From the NCBI GenBank assembly GCA_965243635.1, contig OZ251574.1, forward strand, positions 992,001 to 1,056,000: a stretch of DNA of 64,000 bases. Reading direction: 5' to 3'. Position 1 is the stretch's first letter; each line of letters opens with the position of its first letter. A program made the translations under genes and the position numbers. This document shows, in pieces, positions 10,064 to 19,324 of the stretch. The notes beneath the pieces are model-generated. The model saw only the letters and a list, made by a program, of their open reading frames with translations. It was not told the DNA's origin and ran no database searches. Source of the stretch: Rs1 sp000416275. GTDB taxonomy: Bacteria > Pseudomonadota > Gammaproteobacteria > Pseudomonadales > Balneatricaceae.

Positions 10064-10340
10064 AGGTTTAAGTCATAGCAGCGAATGATAAGGTTATCTT
10101 ACCATGGCTTTTTTAGGTGATATTTTTGCTTCTGTGAAGAGGTTTGAGGCATTTAAATAGTTAGTCGCAACCCGCGAGTGTATAAAATAAATAAACCACT
10201 CACATGGACTGGTATAACGCGGTGCTGCTACTTTAAAGAAGAAGGGAAGTGGTCTTTAATTTTAACGACTTTTGGACTAAAACCCTGTCAAGAGAAAATG
10301 ATTTATATTGACGTTCTGCCCCGAGTTATTGAGAAGTTAC
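10064..10340. other. Right-hand non-coding end of the IS66 element
   Basis: About 280 bases between the transposase start and the right inverted repeat. They probably carry the transposase promoter. A 61-codon open frame across the element border is a chance frame. Confidence 0.5.
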
Positions 10341-10527
10341 CACCATATAGCGCAAGCTATTGATTTCACACCGGTTATAAAAATACCCGCTGAACCTATG
10401 GGTTTTATGCATGGATGCATTTATTTAGCGAATGCAGGAGCATATGAGCTTGCAGCTAAGATTTTTCAATTCTACTGTAGAACCAATATCTTACACTCTG
10501 TATTCACTTTGAAGTCACTTATTCAGG
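10341..10527 (-). repeat. Family A repeat, right piece of the split copy
   Basis: This continues the copy interrupted by IS66. It matches the family body and ends with GAAGTCACTTATTCAGG. It contains about 50 extra bases (about 10400-10450) not present in the 160 bp copies. A 119-codon open frame starting upstream runs through it and is not supported as a gene. Confidence 0.88.
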
Positions 10528-10663
10528 TATTAATCTTGCCATCTGTTAAAAATAGCAAGATAGGTCATGCACAGAGGAAGCTTAGCCTGCACAATAGGGA
10601 AAATGTGGGGCTTGTTAAGAAGCTCCCTCTAATACCGAATAACCATCACGGGATTCAATTAGC
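10528..10663. other. Leader of the AraC-type gene with an eroded repeat
   Basis: A gap of about 136 bases. 10604-10636 carries a copy of a short dispersed motif (TGTGGGGCTTGTT then a CTCCCT block) also present near 4169. Nothing else is identified. Confidence 0.3.
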
Positions 10664-11548
10664 ATGAAAGCCTCTCATAGAGCACTTAACTACCAACAGA
10701 TGATGGGAAAAGTATTCAACTATATAGATCAGCATTTGGATGAGGTATTAACCTTGCAGACGTTGAGTGATGTTGCGGGTTTTTCTAAGTTTCATTTTCA
10801 CCGCCAATTTACTGAGTTTACCGGGATTAGCTTATTTAATTACTTACAATTATTACGCTTAAAGCGGGCTTCCTACCAGCTGGTGTTCGACCTGGAAGAA
10901 AGTATCATAAATATTGCATTTGATGCCGGCTTTGCTAGTTCTGAATTTTTCAGTAGAGCGTTCAAAAAATCTTTTTCTCAAACGCCGAGAGACTTCAGAA
11001 AACAGCCGCTCTGGAAGCCTTGGCATCAAAAATATCAATATAAAATAGTGAGTGTTGAACAGACAATGAAAGTTGAAGTTATCGATTTTGCAGAGACAAA
11101 AATAGCCGTCTATGAGCACCACGGTGCGGTCGATGGATTAAATTATTCTATTCAAAAATTTATTGAATGGCGGAAGGCCAGCCAGCTATCACCAGTTAAA
11201 ACTAGTGCTACTTTTGGGCTTGCATACAGCGATCCTAGTACTACAGCTGAAGATGAATTTAGATTTGATATTGGTGGTGAAGTACTTAAAAGTATCCCTG
11301 AAAACTCTCATAAGGTTATCAATAAGCTGATCCCCGCTGGCCGCTGTGCACAAACTACTCACTGTGGGCCGCACTGGCAAATGGATGCCAAAATTTGCTA
11401 TCTATATGGTCCTTGGTTGCGTGATATGAAACAGAATTCAGAGTCACTGAAATTACGTGATTTTCCCTGTTTTTTTAAATACTTAAATTTTTTTCCAGAA
11501 GTGCCGGAACATCAGTTAATCACTGAAATATATTTACCACTGGAGTGA
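10664..11548 (+). CDS. AraC-family regulator with GyrI-like ligand domain
   Basis: A 294-residue transcription regulator. Two helix-turn-helix motifs of the AraC/XylS type fill residues about 10-110 (TLSDVAGFSKFHFHRQF and IAFDAGFASSEFFSRAFKK). The C-terminal half (about 130-294) is a GyrI-like/SoxS-Rob-type small-molecule-binding domain. This architecture is common among regulators of drug or stress responses. The ATG has no strong ribosome site. Its targets are unknown; the next gene (tctC homologue) is about 490 bases away and may be unrelated. Confidence 0.9.
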   Translation: MKASHRALNYQQMMGKVFNYIDQHLDEVLTLQTLSDVAGFSKFHFHRQFTEFTGISLFNYLQLLRLKRASYQLVFDLEESIINIAFDAGFASSEFFSRAFKKSFSQTPRDFRKQPLWKPWHQKYQYKIVSVEQTMKVEVIDFAETKIAVYEHHGAVDGLNYSIQKFIEWRKASQLSPVKTSATFGLAYSDPSTTAEDEFRFDIGGEVLKSIPENSHKVINKLIPAGRCAQTTHCGPHWQMDAKICYLYGPWLRDMKQNSESLKLRDFPCFFKYLNFFPEVPEHQLITEIYLPLE

Positions 11549-12034
11549 TTCTGAACTGCGTTAACGGCTTTCTACAGACAATTTGGAAGTATAAACATGA
11601 GTTTGTCCGTGCACTAGGAGAGTGTGTGAGTTGTTAAAGATTTCTTGATAAGGAGCGTTTGAATAGAATTAAGCTTTTAAATGATAGAAATAAAGGAACC
11701 AATCTTTCCATCTAGCGTCTATTGGTTGCTAACGTAATGTTGTCTCTCTGTGACAACTTTAAAATGGCTGAGTTGTTTAGTGTGCAACTCGGCTAATTTT
11801 TTTAGTTATGCGATATTCCCCTCCCCTTATTATACTGCAATCAATGAGTAGCTTTTCCCAGATAAATATGTGTTTCATTAATCTATTGCTGAGTGACTAA
11901 AAGGGCTTGATACTTTCGTGAACTTTATGCACAGTATCTTCAAAATAGCCTAAAAAGCCTTTAATTCCATAAGCTGTTCATCAACACAAGTGCTGGTTAT
12001 TGTGCTCTACATAATGAAAATAAAGGAGAAATAA
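11549..12034. other. Intergenic, probable tctC promoter region
   Basis: About 490 AT-rich bases. A strong ribosome site (AAAGGAGA) sits just before the tctC start. No repeat copy or RNA was recognised. Confidence 0.35.
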
Positions 12035-13021
12035 ATGTCAATTAAACGTCGTACTCTACTTGCTGCAGCTATTACAGGTTGCTTACTTTCTAGTTTTTCT
12101 TTCACTGTCTCTGCAGCAGAAGCTAAGCTTGATAAAATTCACTTTTTGATTCCAGGTGGCGCCGGTGGCGGTTGGGATGGTACTGCTCGTGGTACTGGTG
12201 AAGCTTTAACTAAAGCAGGTCTAGTTTCAGAAGCTTCATTCCAAAACATGTCGGGTGGCGGTGGCGGTAAAGCTATTGCTTACATCATAGAGACAGCAAA
12301 GAATGCTCAAGATACTTTGATGGTTAGTTCAACGCCAATCATTGTTCGCTCTATTACTAAAGTATTCCCGCAAAGCTTTCGCGATTTAACTCCCGTTGCT
12401 GGAGTTATTGCAGATTATGGCGCATTAGTTGTTAAGAGTGACAGTCCACTAAAAGATTGGAGCCAAGCTATTGCTCTATTCAAAGAAAATCCAAAGAAGC
12501 TAAAATTTGCTGGTGGATCTGCTCGTGGATCACTTGATCATTTGGTCGCTGCGTCTATTATCAAAGCAGAGGGGTTAGATCCACGTACTCTTAAATACAT
12601 TCCATATGATGCTGGCGGAAAGGCGATGGCCGGTTTGTTATCTGGAGAAGCTAAAATTCTATCTACTGGCTTAGGTGAAGCACTAGCTCTAGCAAAAGGT
12701 GGCCAGGTACGTATTTTAGGAATAACCGCTCCTGAACGTGTTGCCGATGCACCTGATGTGAAAACAATGACAGAAATGGGTAATAACACAGTCTTCGCTA
12801 ACTGGCGTGGATTCTTTGCAGCACCTGGTGTTTCAAAGGAAAAAGTTGCTCAGTGGAATGAAACATTAGAAGCGATGTACAAAACTCCTGAGTGGGAAAA
12901 TGTTCGCAGCCGTAATGGTTGGGTTAATGTATACAAGAATTCAGATGAGTTCTACAAGTTCTTAGAAGAGCAAGAAAAGCAAATTGGTTCACTGATGAAA
13001 GAGCTAGGTTTTCTTAAGTAA
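12035..13021 (+). CDS. Tripartite tricarboxylate transporter, substrate-binding protein TctC
   Basis: A periplasmic binding protein of the TTT (Bug/TctC) family that captures a carboxylate such as citrate for the TctAB permease. The 328-residue product has a signal peptide (cleavage near residue 27, after VSA). It also has the TctC pattern, with the IHFLIPGGAGGGWDGTAR binding loop near residues 35-53 and FAGGSARGSLDHL in the middle. Length is typical. The gene is separated from tctB by about 400 bases that include a terminator-like hairpin. That spacing may allow more binding protein than permease to be made. The actual substrate is not predictable. Confidence 0.93.
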   Translation: MSIKRRTLLAAAITGCLLSSFSFTVSAAEAKLDKIHFLIPGGAGGGWDGTARGTGEALTKAGLVSEASFQNMSGGGGGKAIAYIIETAKNAQDTLMVSSTPIIVRSITKVFPQSFRDLTPVAGVIADYGALVVKSDSPLKDWSQAIALFKENPKKLKFAGGSARGSLDHLVAASIIKAEGLDPRTLKYIPYDAGGKAMAGLLSGEAKILSTGLGEALALAKGGQVRILGITAPERVADAPDVKTMTEMGNNTVFANWRGFFAAPGVSKEKVAQWNETLEAMYKTPEWENVRSRNGWVNVYKNSDEFYKFLEEQEKQIGSLMKELGFLK

Positions 13022-13110
13022 ATAGATATCTAGCAATGTCGAGATTTTAGAATTTTTTTAAAAGAGATTAGATACTCTTTAACCATGATTTTAAAACCTA
13101 TGCTTGCTTT

Positions 13111-13147
13111 CTTGAGGGGGTAGAAACTTTACCTCCCTCAAGGTTTT
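13111..13147 (+). terminator. Hairpin after tctC, terminator or attenuator
   Basis: CTTGAGGG pairs with CCCTCAAG, extended by an imperfect GGTA/TACC, and is followed by GTTTT. It probably limits transcription from tctC into tctB-tctA or stabilises the tctC message. Confidence 0.7.
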
Positions 13148-13352
13148 AACTATACTGCAGGAAGTTCTCAATAAGTCCCGATTTAAATGGAAACCATTAA
13201 TCGAGACTTAGTCAGGACTTTCATACATTTGAATCAGTGAATTTATTTTCAGCATTGAGTGGCCGCTTTAGATTTTATAGAGGTTCGAAAAGTCGCTATG
13301 TCAGCTGCGATCCATCATTATTGCCCGCCTTATTAAAGCCTACGTTTAAAAC

Positions 13353-13383
13353 TCAATATTTACTTTAAAATCACAGATTCAGG
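13353..13383 (-). repeat. Eroded end of a family A repeat
   Basis: The stretch AATATTTACTTTAAAATC followed by ACAGATTCAGG resembles the end of the family (ATTCACTTTGAAGTCACG then GATTCAGG) with several changes. The rest of the copy is not recognisable. Confidence 0.45.
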
Positions 13384-13422
13384 ATAAACATAGAGGAAGA
13401 TTAGCTATTAAGCTAATCCAAA

Positions 13423-13893
13423 ATGTATATGACAATAGCAAAAGACCGTATTGGTGGTTTGATTTTCTTAGCGCTTTCAATTGGCTATGGTTTTTCCATC
13501 ACATTGATTCCAATGTATCCCGGCGATGAATACGAGGTGTTTACCGCAAAAACTTTACCTGCTGCTCTAGCATTGATAGGTAGTGTTTTGTCCCTGGCGC
13601 TGCTCATTTTATCTAGGGGCGAAACAAAAAAAACGCTACCTGATTTAGATTGGGCTATCGCAGTAAAATTAATGGCACTAATGTCCGCTTACGGGGTTAT
13701 TTTAGAAACGTTAGGCTTTTTAGTGGCCACTACTTTGTTTTTATTAGCGGGCTATTGGATTTTGGGAGAGCGTCGCAAAATTCTGTTGTTCTGCTGCTCT
13801 TTGCCCTTAGTGTTGTGTTTTTGGTTTGGCTTAACTCAGTTGTTAGATATTTATCTAGCTCCGGGCGTATTGTTACAGTGGATGGGAGTGTAA
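13423..13893 (+). CDS. Tripartite tricarboxylate transporter, small membrane subunit TctB
   Basis: A 156-residue inner-membrane protein with four predicted helices. It is the usual small partner of TctA and helps form the carboxylate permease. The sequence has a short hydrophilic loop after the first helix (about residues 28-45). The stop is four bases before the tctA start, so translation is probably coupled. An alternative start is the second methionine, two codons further in. Confidence 0.88.
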   Translation: MYMTIAKDRIGGLIFLALSIGYGFSITLIPMYPGDEYEVFTAKTLPAALALIGSVLSLALLILSRGETKKTLPDLDWAIAVKLMALMSAYGVILETLGFLVATTLFLLAGYWILGERRKILLFCCSLPLVLCFWFGLTQLLDIYLAPGVLLQWMGV

Positions 13894-13897
13894 GACG

Positions 13898-15436
13898 ATG
13901 TGGGAAGGTATTTATATAGGTGTAACTACTGCTGTTATGCCGTTTAATTTATTAATGATGTTTGTCGGCTGTTTTGCCGGTACATTTATTGGTATGTTAC
14001 CGGGTTTAGGGCCTGTCTCTGCAGTAGCGCTGATTATCCCTATTACTTATGGCTTAGACCCTTCATCGGGAATTATTTTGATGGCGGGGGTCTATTACGG
14101 CGCAGTATTCGGCGCATCTACATCTTCTATTTTAATTAATGCACCGGGCTGCGCTTCTACGGTTGTGACTGCTTTTGATGGCTACCCTCTCGCGCAACAA
14201 GGTCATGCAGGTAAAGCCTTGGCGCTCGCTGCATACTCTTCCTTTGTCGGGGGAACTATCGGCGCGATCTTCCTAGTATTTTTTGCGCCGATGTTGGCAA
14301 AAGTCTCATTGAGTTTTCAATCCAGTGATTACTTTGCGCTAATGGTGCTAGGTTTGACTGCGGTAGCGGCTTTTGCCGGTAAAGGTAATATACTTAAAGC
14401 ATTGATTATGTGCGTGCTTGGCTTGATGCTATCGACCGTAGGTACCGATCGATCAAATGGAGTAGAGCGCTTTACTTTTGGCTCGATTGAATTTATCGAT
14501 GGTTTGAGCTTTCTATTACTGGCCATGGCGACCTTTGCACTGGCTGAAGTTGTGATGTCGGTGATGGATCGCAGTATTAATGCCGAGGGCAGTAAAACTA
14601 GCAATGTCGCTTCTCTGGGGAGTATGAAACTCAGTAAAAGTGAAATTAAAGAAGTTGCTCCGACCATGATACGTTCATCAGTATTAGGTTTTATTGTCGG
14701 AGTGTTACCGGGTGCCGGGGCTACTATCGCATCCTTCCTCGCCTACGGTGTTGAGCGAAATTTTGCCAGTAAAGAAGATAAAGAGAAGTTTGGCAAAGGC
14801 TCATTAAAAGGCTTGGCTGCTCCTGAATCAGCTAATAACGCTGCATCTACCGGGTCTTTTGTGCCGCTCTTAACTTTGGGTATTCCAGGTTCTGGTACTA
14901 CAGCGGTGATGCTTGGAGCGTTAATTGCTTACGGTATTCAACCTGGTCCGCAGTTATTTGTAGATCATCCAGATGTCTTTTGGTCAGTTATTGTTTCAAT
15001 GTACTTAGGTAATATCGTCTTACTTATACTAAATTTACCTTTAATTCCATACATTGCAAAATTGCTGGAGATACCGAGAACAATCTTAATTCCGCTGATT
15101 TTGTTTTTCTCTCTTACCGGGGTCTATTTGGTCTCTTTTAATGCTTTCGATATACAAGTGATGATCATTATCTGTATGGCGGCAATTGGCTTAAAGCTGT
15201 TAGATTTTCCGCTAGCACCGATGTTACTTGGTTTTATTTTAGGTGGCATGCTGGAAGACAATTTACGTCGTGCACTATTGATTCACGATGATAGTATGAG
15301 CTTCTTGTGGGAGCGGCCGTTAACTGCAGCTATTATGGCATTGGCAATGTTGGCACTATTTGGTCAGCCGCTACTCAATCTAATTAGATCAAAACTAGGG
15401 CAAAACAAAGGTCAGGAAGTTTATGATGGAGAATAA
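13898..15436 (+). CDS. Tripartite tricarboxylate transporter, large permease TctA
   Basis: A 512-residue inner-membrane permease with about 10-12 helices that moves the substrate delivered by TctC, driven by an ion gradient. Family signatures are clear: GTFIGMLPGLGPVSAVALI near residues 30-48, a repeat of it (GFIVGVLPGAGATIASFLAYG near 260-280) and the PESANNAASTGSFVPLLTLGIPGSG block. Length is normal. It ends the operon; a strong terminator follows. No TctDE sensor pair is nearby. Confidence 0.95.
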   Translation: MWEGIYIGVTTAVMPFNLLMMFVGCFAGTFIGMLPGLGPVSAVALIIPITYGLDPSSGIILMAGVYYGAVFGASTSSILINAPGCASTVVTAFDGYPLAQQGHAGKALALAAYSSFVGGTIGAIFLVFFAPMLAKVSLSFQSSDYFALMVLGLTAVAAFAGKGNILKALIMCVLGLMLSTVGTDRSNGVERFTFGSIEFIDGLSFLLLAMATFALAEVVMSVMDRSINAEGSKTSNVASLGSMKLSKSEIKEVAPTMIRSSVLGFIVGVLPGAGATIASFLAYGVERNFASKEDKEKFGKGSLKGLAAPESANNAASTGSFVPLLTLGIPGSGTTAVMLGALIAYGIQPGPQLFVDHPDVFWSVIVSMYLGNIVLLILNLPLIPYIAKLLEIPRTILIPLILFFSLTGVYLVSFNAFDIQVMIIICMAAIGLKLLDFPLAPMLLGFILGGMLEDNLRRALLIHDDSMSFLWERPLTAAIMALAMLALFGQPLLNLIRSKLGQNKGQEVYDGE

Positions 15437-15473
15437 AATCTAAGCACCTTTCATTTTTAAAGATCAATTTTTT

Positions 15474-15524
15474 AACCTTTGCTTGAATCACTGGCTAGCC
15501 AGCGATTTGAGCAAAGGTTTTTTT
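15474..15524 (+). terminator. Strong rho-independent terminator after tctA
   Basis: AACCTTTGCT pairs with AGCAAAGGTT. The arms enclose a second stem, CTGGCTAGCCAG, and a run of T follows. This is the clearest terminator in the window. Confidence 0.92.
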
Positions 15525-15663
15525 ACGCCATTATTTTATCCGGCATTAATTAAAGCTTTGCTCTTTAAGATTGATTTTGCTAGCTTCAAATCATCGTCTA
15601 GAAAATATTGAGGGCTAGAGTGGTTGCTCAATTTACTATCTTAAAATACAGGGAGTGTTTGCA

Positions 15664-18396
15664 ATGACCCATAAAGACAACCTTTTCGGAGGCATTCTAA
15701 CTAAGCCTCCAACTGCTATTAAGCAGTGCTCAAAAAGTAATTGTTACATGCATTATAGTGCTTTTTTGATGGTTGCTCTCTTTGCTACACAAACTGCTGC
15801 GACGTCAGTTTTTATCAATGAACTACACTACGATAACGCGGCAATAGATGTAGGCGAGGCTATTGAAATTGCCGCTCCATCAGGTACAGACCTTAATGAC
15901 TGGTCAGTGGTGTTATATAACGGTCGCAGTGGAGTCGATTATAAAACTCTGCGTTTACATGGACTGATGGTAGCAGATCAGTGTGCTGGCTATGGGACAG
16001 TGGCGGTGCCTGGCATTGTTGAAAATGGTCTGCAAAATGGAGCTCCTGACGGGCTGGCTTTGGTTAATGGTAAGCAAGTGGTACAGTTTCTCAGCTACGA
16101 AGGTGTTATTACAGCGACTGCAGGCCCAGCTAAAGGGCTGAAGAGTATTGATATTGGTCAGCGGGAAACGAGCGTATCGCAAATAGGTGAGTCTTTACAA
16201 TTAAAAGGTACTGGGACTGTCGCTGCAGATTTTACTTGGAGTAAATCTTCCCTTGCTAGTCTAGGGTACTGTAATTCCGATCAAAATTTTTCAAGGCTAA
16301 GCTTAACGCCGCAAGTGAACAGTGTTTCTCCAAATAACAATGCTACCGATGTAGCCCTAGATGCCAGTATTAAGGTGCGCTTTAGTACTCCGGTTAATTT
16401 GGCTGAAAATTGGTATTCGCTGAATTGTCAACAAGCGGGCATCTTGAAAGGCTCATTATCAGGTGGCCCCACTTTGTATACCTTGCATCCCAGAGATCCT
16501 TTTGAGCCGAGTGATACGTGTCATTTGCGGATCAACGCCAACCAAGTCACCGGCAGAGGAGTTAGCGCCAAGTCGTTGTCAGAAGACTTTCAAGTTAGCT
16601 TTATGATTAGAAATCAAAGTGCAGTTACCGCCTGCAGTGCTGATCCTACATTAATCAGCCTCATTCAAGGTTCTGCAAATGCGGCAGGCATAGATTTTCT
16701 AGGCACGAATCGAACCGTAAAAGCGGTGCTAGTGGCAAATTTTCAAGGCGCTGGCTTAAAAGGTTTCTATCTACAAGAAGAGGATGAGGATCAAGATGGC
16801 AATGCTTTAACTTCTGAGGGTATATTTGTTTATCAAGGTGCTAAAGTAAAAAATTTAACAGTGGGAGATGTTGTCGCAGTGACGGGGACTGTCACTGAAT
16901 TTAACGGCTTTACCCAAATTAGTAATGTCACAGAGATCGAGCGCTGTGCTCAGGGGCGTAGTGTCACCTCTGCGGTGCTCAGTCTGCCTTTTCCCGCCGC
17001 TGAAAATGCAGTGCACTACTTAGAGCGATTTGCAGCGATGCAGGTGAGCTTGAAGCAGCCGCTGACGATTGCAGAAAGTTACAATTATGGGCGATTCGGA
17101 CAGTTATTACTGTCCAATGGCCGCTTGTGGCAGCCGACTCAATTAGCGCGGCCGGGAACTTTTGCTCAGCTGGTCGCTGCACAGAATAGCTTAAATCAAA
17201 TTTTACTTGATGATAATGATAGTCAAAAAAATCCTTATCCGATCACTAACCCTGATCAGAGCATCGCTCTGACTGCCGCACAGACAGTGCGATTAGGTAA
17301 TAAATTAAACAATGATGGCTTGGCAGTACTTAACTTTAGCTATGGACACTACCAATTACAGCCAATCAAGGGGTTTACGGTAATAAAGAGCAATCCTAGA
17401 ACTGACACGCTAAATTTATCGGGTGAGGGGAGTCTTAAAATTGCCTCGTTTAATGTCTTGAACTATTTCACTAGTTTAGATCGAGGGCGCACTAAAAACA
17501 CTTGTGGGCCCAGTGCTAATCAAGGTTGTCGTGGGGCCGATTCAGCTGCTGAGTTTGAACGACAGCGCGGTAAAATTATTCAAGCGCTGTTAGATATTGA
17601 CGCTGATATAGTCGGCTTAATGGAAATAGAAAATAACTCGCACGCGTCTTTAGCCGACCTTGTCGAAGGGTTAAATACTGTGCTTGGCGAAGTACAGTAT
17701 CGTTACTTAGATACTGGGGTTATCGGCACTGATGTAATTAAAGTGGGCTTCATTTACAAAACTGCAAAAACCCAGGCTGTGGGTGACTTTGCGATCTTAA
17801 AGAAAAGCGTAGCTAGAGGGTTTAACGATGCCAAAAATCGCCCTTCGCTGATCCAAACTTTTTTAGAAATCACTTCAAATCAGAAGCTTACGCTGGCAGT
17901 CAATCATTTTAAATCTAAGGGGTCAAGTTGCGATGATTTGCAAGATCCCGATGCACAAGACGGGCAAGGCAATTGTAATGGTATTCGTACGCAAGCTGCC
18001 AAAGCCCTAGTCAGCTATTTAGCAACTGACCCCACCAGCAGTGGTGATCCGGATTTTTTAATCATTGGCGACTTGAATGCCTATGCAAAAGAAGATCCGA
18101 TAGTGGCGATAAAGACCGCTGGCTATAAAGATTTGCTAGCTAGCGCAGCGCCAAATAATCACTACTCTTACGTGTTCAAAGGTGTATTTGGCTATTTAGA
18201 TCACGCCTTGGCAAGCGCCAGTTTAGCGCAGCAAGTGACAGATGTTGGGGTGCTGCATATAAACGCAGATGAGCCGCGAGTGATTGATTATAACGTAGAA
18301 AATAAAACTGATCGGCAAGTGTCGCTGATGTTCACGCGCGACGCTTTTAGGTCCTCTGATCACGATCCGGTGGTGATTGAATTAAGATTAAAATAA
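15664..18396 (+). CDS. Secreted ExeM/NucH-type extracellular nuclease
   Basis: A large exported nuclease expected to degrade extracellular DNA for nutrients or biofilm turnover. It carries an N-terminal signal (hydrophobic core around residues 32-46, ending QTAATS), a lamin-tail-type domain (about 50-150), an Ig-like/SbsA-type domain (about 210-310), an OB-fold region (about 320-430) and a C-terminal endonuclease/exonuclease/phosphatase domain. Catalytic motifs are present: IASFNVLNYF, GLMEIENN, VNHFKSKGSSC, IIGDLNAYAKEDP and SSDHDPVV. The frame opens at GTG 15655. ATG 15664 is chosen because GGGAG lies 8 bases before it. Cysteine pairs suggest disulfides. Confidence 0.92.
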   Translation: MTHKDNLFGGILTKPPTAIKQCSKSNCYMHYSAFLMVALFATQTAATSVFINELHYDNAAIDVGEAIEIAAPSGTDLNDWSVVLYNGRSGVDYKTLRLHGLMVADQCAGYGTVAVPGIVENGLQNGAPDGLALVNGKQVVQFLSYEGVITATAGPAKGLKSIDIGQRETSVSQIGESLQLKGTGTVAADFTWSKSSLASLGYCNSDQNFSRLSLTPQVNSVSPNNNATDVALDASIKVRFSTPVNLAENWYSLNCQQAGILKGSLSGGPTLYTLHPRDPFEPSDTCHLRINANQVTGRGVSAKSLSEDFQVSFMIRNQSAVTACSADPTLISLIQGSANAAGIDFLGTNRTVKAVLVANFQGAGLKGFYLQEEDEDQDGNALTSEGIFVYQGAKVKNLTVGDVVAVTGTVTEFNGFTQISNVTEIERCAQGRSVTSAVLSLPFPAAENAVHYLERFAAMQVSLKQPLTIAESYNYGRFGQLLLSNGRLWQPTQLARPGTFAQLVAAQNSLNQILLDDNDSQKNPYPITNPDQSIALTAAQTVRLGNKLNNDGLAVLNFSYGHYQLQPIKGFTVIKSNPRTDTLNLSGEGSLKIASFNVLNYFTSLDRGRTKNTCGPSANQGCRGADSAAEFERQRGKIIQALLDIDADIVGLMEIENNSHASLADLVEGLNTVLGEVQYRYLDTGVIGTDVIKVGFIYKTAKTQAVGDFAILKKSVARGFNDAKNRPSLIQTFLEITSNQKLTLAVNHFKSKGSSCDDLQDPDAQDGQGNCNGIRTQAAKALVSYLATDPTSSGDPDFLIIGDLNAYAKEDPIVAIKTAGYKDLLASAAPNNHYSYVFKGVFGYLDHALASASLAQQVTDVGVLHINADEPRVIDYNVENKTDRQVSLMFTRDAFRSSDHDPVVIELRLK

Positions 18397-18625
18397 TGTG
18401 CCACTAGTGCTCGTTAGTCAGGAGCGTTCCGCCACTTTCTATGTGGCAGAAAATTGAGATAATTTGGCTGCCCGTAACTATGCTGATTTCACGCGCCAAT
18501 GCGCGTGCTGCAGGCTGGGCGGCTACAGAACAATTTTACGGTTTTCTGCAATGATCTGGCAAGTTCGATAGACCCCTAGTATATAATGATTAGCTTGTTA
18601 CTAAATTTTAAAGAGCGTATAGACT
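18397..18625. other. Intergenic with two hairpins
   Basis: The gap holds a perfect 7-bp stem (CACGCGC/GCGCGTG, 18490-18507) and a shorter one near 18432-18451 (GCCAC/GTGGC). Neither has a good T-run. One may terminate the nuclease transcript. Confidence 0.4.
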
Positions 18626-19303
18626 ATGGATTTTACGGAAATTTATAATAATACCCTAATGGATATTAATCGCTGGCTCTCTGAAGACAGCTCCTCAGCG
18701 CTTATTGAATACACTTGGTTGTTATCCGGCATTACTATCGTTTTACTGCTTGGCTTGTGGAGTCTTCATCGGGCAATAAGCAAGTCCTCCCAGCAGACTT
18801 TTATGCAGCAGCTGAAAATAAAAGTGGATCAAGAGGAGAGTTTAATCAGCGGTTTTTTACAAGCGTTACAGTTGGAATCTATAATTAATTTTGAGCGTTA
18901 CCAGCAGAATATTGGCATATTATTAGAAAATATAACCGAAAATGAAGCCCTGCTTCTCAACTGTTCTATTGATAGTGAGAGCGCTCTTATCTATCGGAGC
19001 AATACCCACTTGTTAGCGAAACTGAAAAATTCAGCGCTACGCTTGCAAGTAGTCAAAGCTCACACTCTTTTTAATGCTCTGCAAATCGCTTTAAAACATC
19101 ATCAAAAGCAATACTATCAATTTTTGGAATTAGACAATAAAGCGAAAATATCAGATAAACCGATTGAGTTAAACCGTGCTCAACAAGAGTTTAATCGGCT
19201 CAAGTTACAAGCCAAGCAATTGCAAAAAGATCACTTACTGATGATGACGCAAATGCAGCAAATGATAAATATGTTACGTGTTTACCGAGTTGCTAAAAAA
19301 TAA
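18626..19303 (+). CDS. Membrane-anchored coiled-coil protein, unknown
   Basis: I do not recognise a family. The 225-residue product has one transmembrane helix (about residues 28-46, YTWLLSGITIVLLLGLWSL) and then a long, mostly helical, charged cytoplasmic part. That part has coiled-coil character at about 155-215 (QQEFNRLKLQAKQLQKD). No catalytic motif is visible. The ATG follows an AAAGAGCG stretch. It is convergent with the next gene and not in an operon. Confidence 0.75.
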   Translation: MDFTEIYNNTLMDINRWLSEDSSSALIEYTWLLSGITIVLLLGLWSLHRAISKSSQQTFMQQLKIKVDQEESLISGFLQALQLESIINFERYQQNIGILLENITENEALLLNCSIDSESALIYRSNTHLLAKLKNSALRLQVVKAHTLFNALQIALKHHQKQYYQFLELDNKAKISDKPIELNRAQQEFNRLKLQAKQLQKDHLLMMTQMQQMINMLRVYRVAKK

Positions 19304-19324
19304 TGATGTTAAACCAGCGCTGTA

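Larger units (their letters stand above)
8394..10340 (-). mobile_element. Complete IS66-type insertion sequence (about 1.95 kb)
   Basis: The ends are inverted repeats of about 24 bp that begin GTAACTTCTCAATAAC and continue CGGGGCA with one mismatch. The element is flanked by a perfect 8-bp duplication, CACCATAT (8386-8393 and 10341-10348), the size typical of IS66. It encodes only the large transposase and lacks the TnpA/TnpB accessory genes, like the single-gene ISBst12-type subgroup. The insertion sits inside a family A repeat. Confidence 0.95.
13022..13422. other. tctC-tctB spacer with hairpin and eroded repeats
   Basis: About 400 bases between two genes of one transporter. It contains the hairpin at 13111-13142, an eroded short dispersed motif near 13157-13185 and a degenerate end of a family A repeat at about 13353-13383. 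The spacing suggests invasion by repeats between once closer genes. Confidence 0.45.

Noticed and set aside
10178..10667. Two overlapping open frames after the IS66 transposase
   Set aside because: The first crosses the IS border; the second translates the family A repeat.
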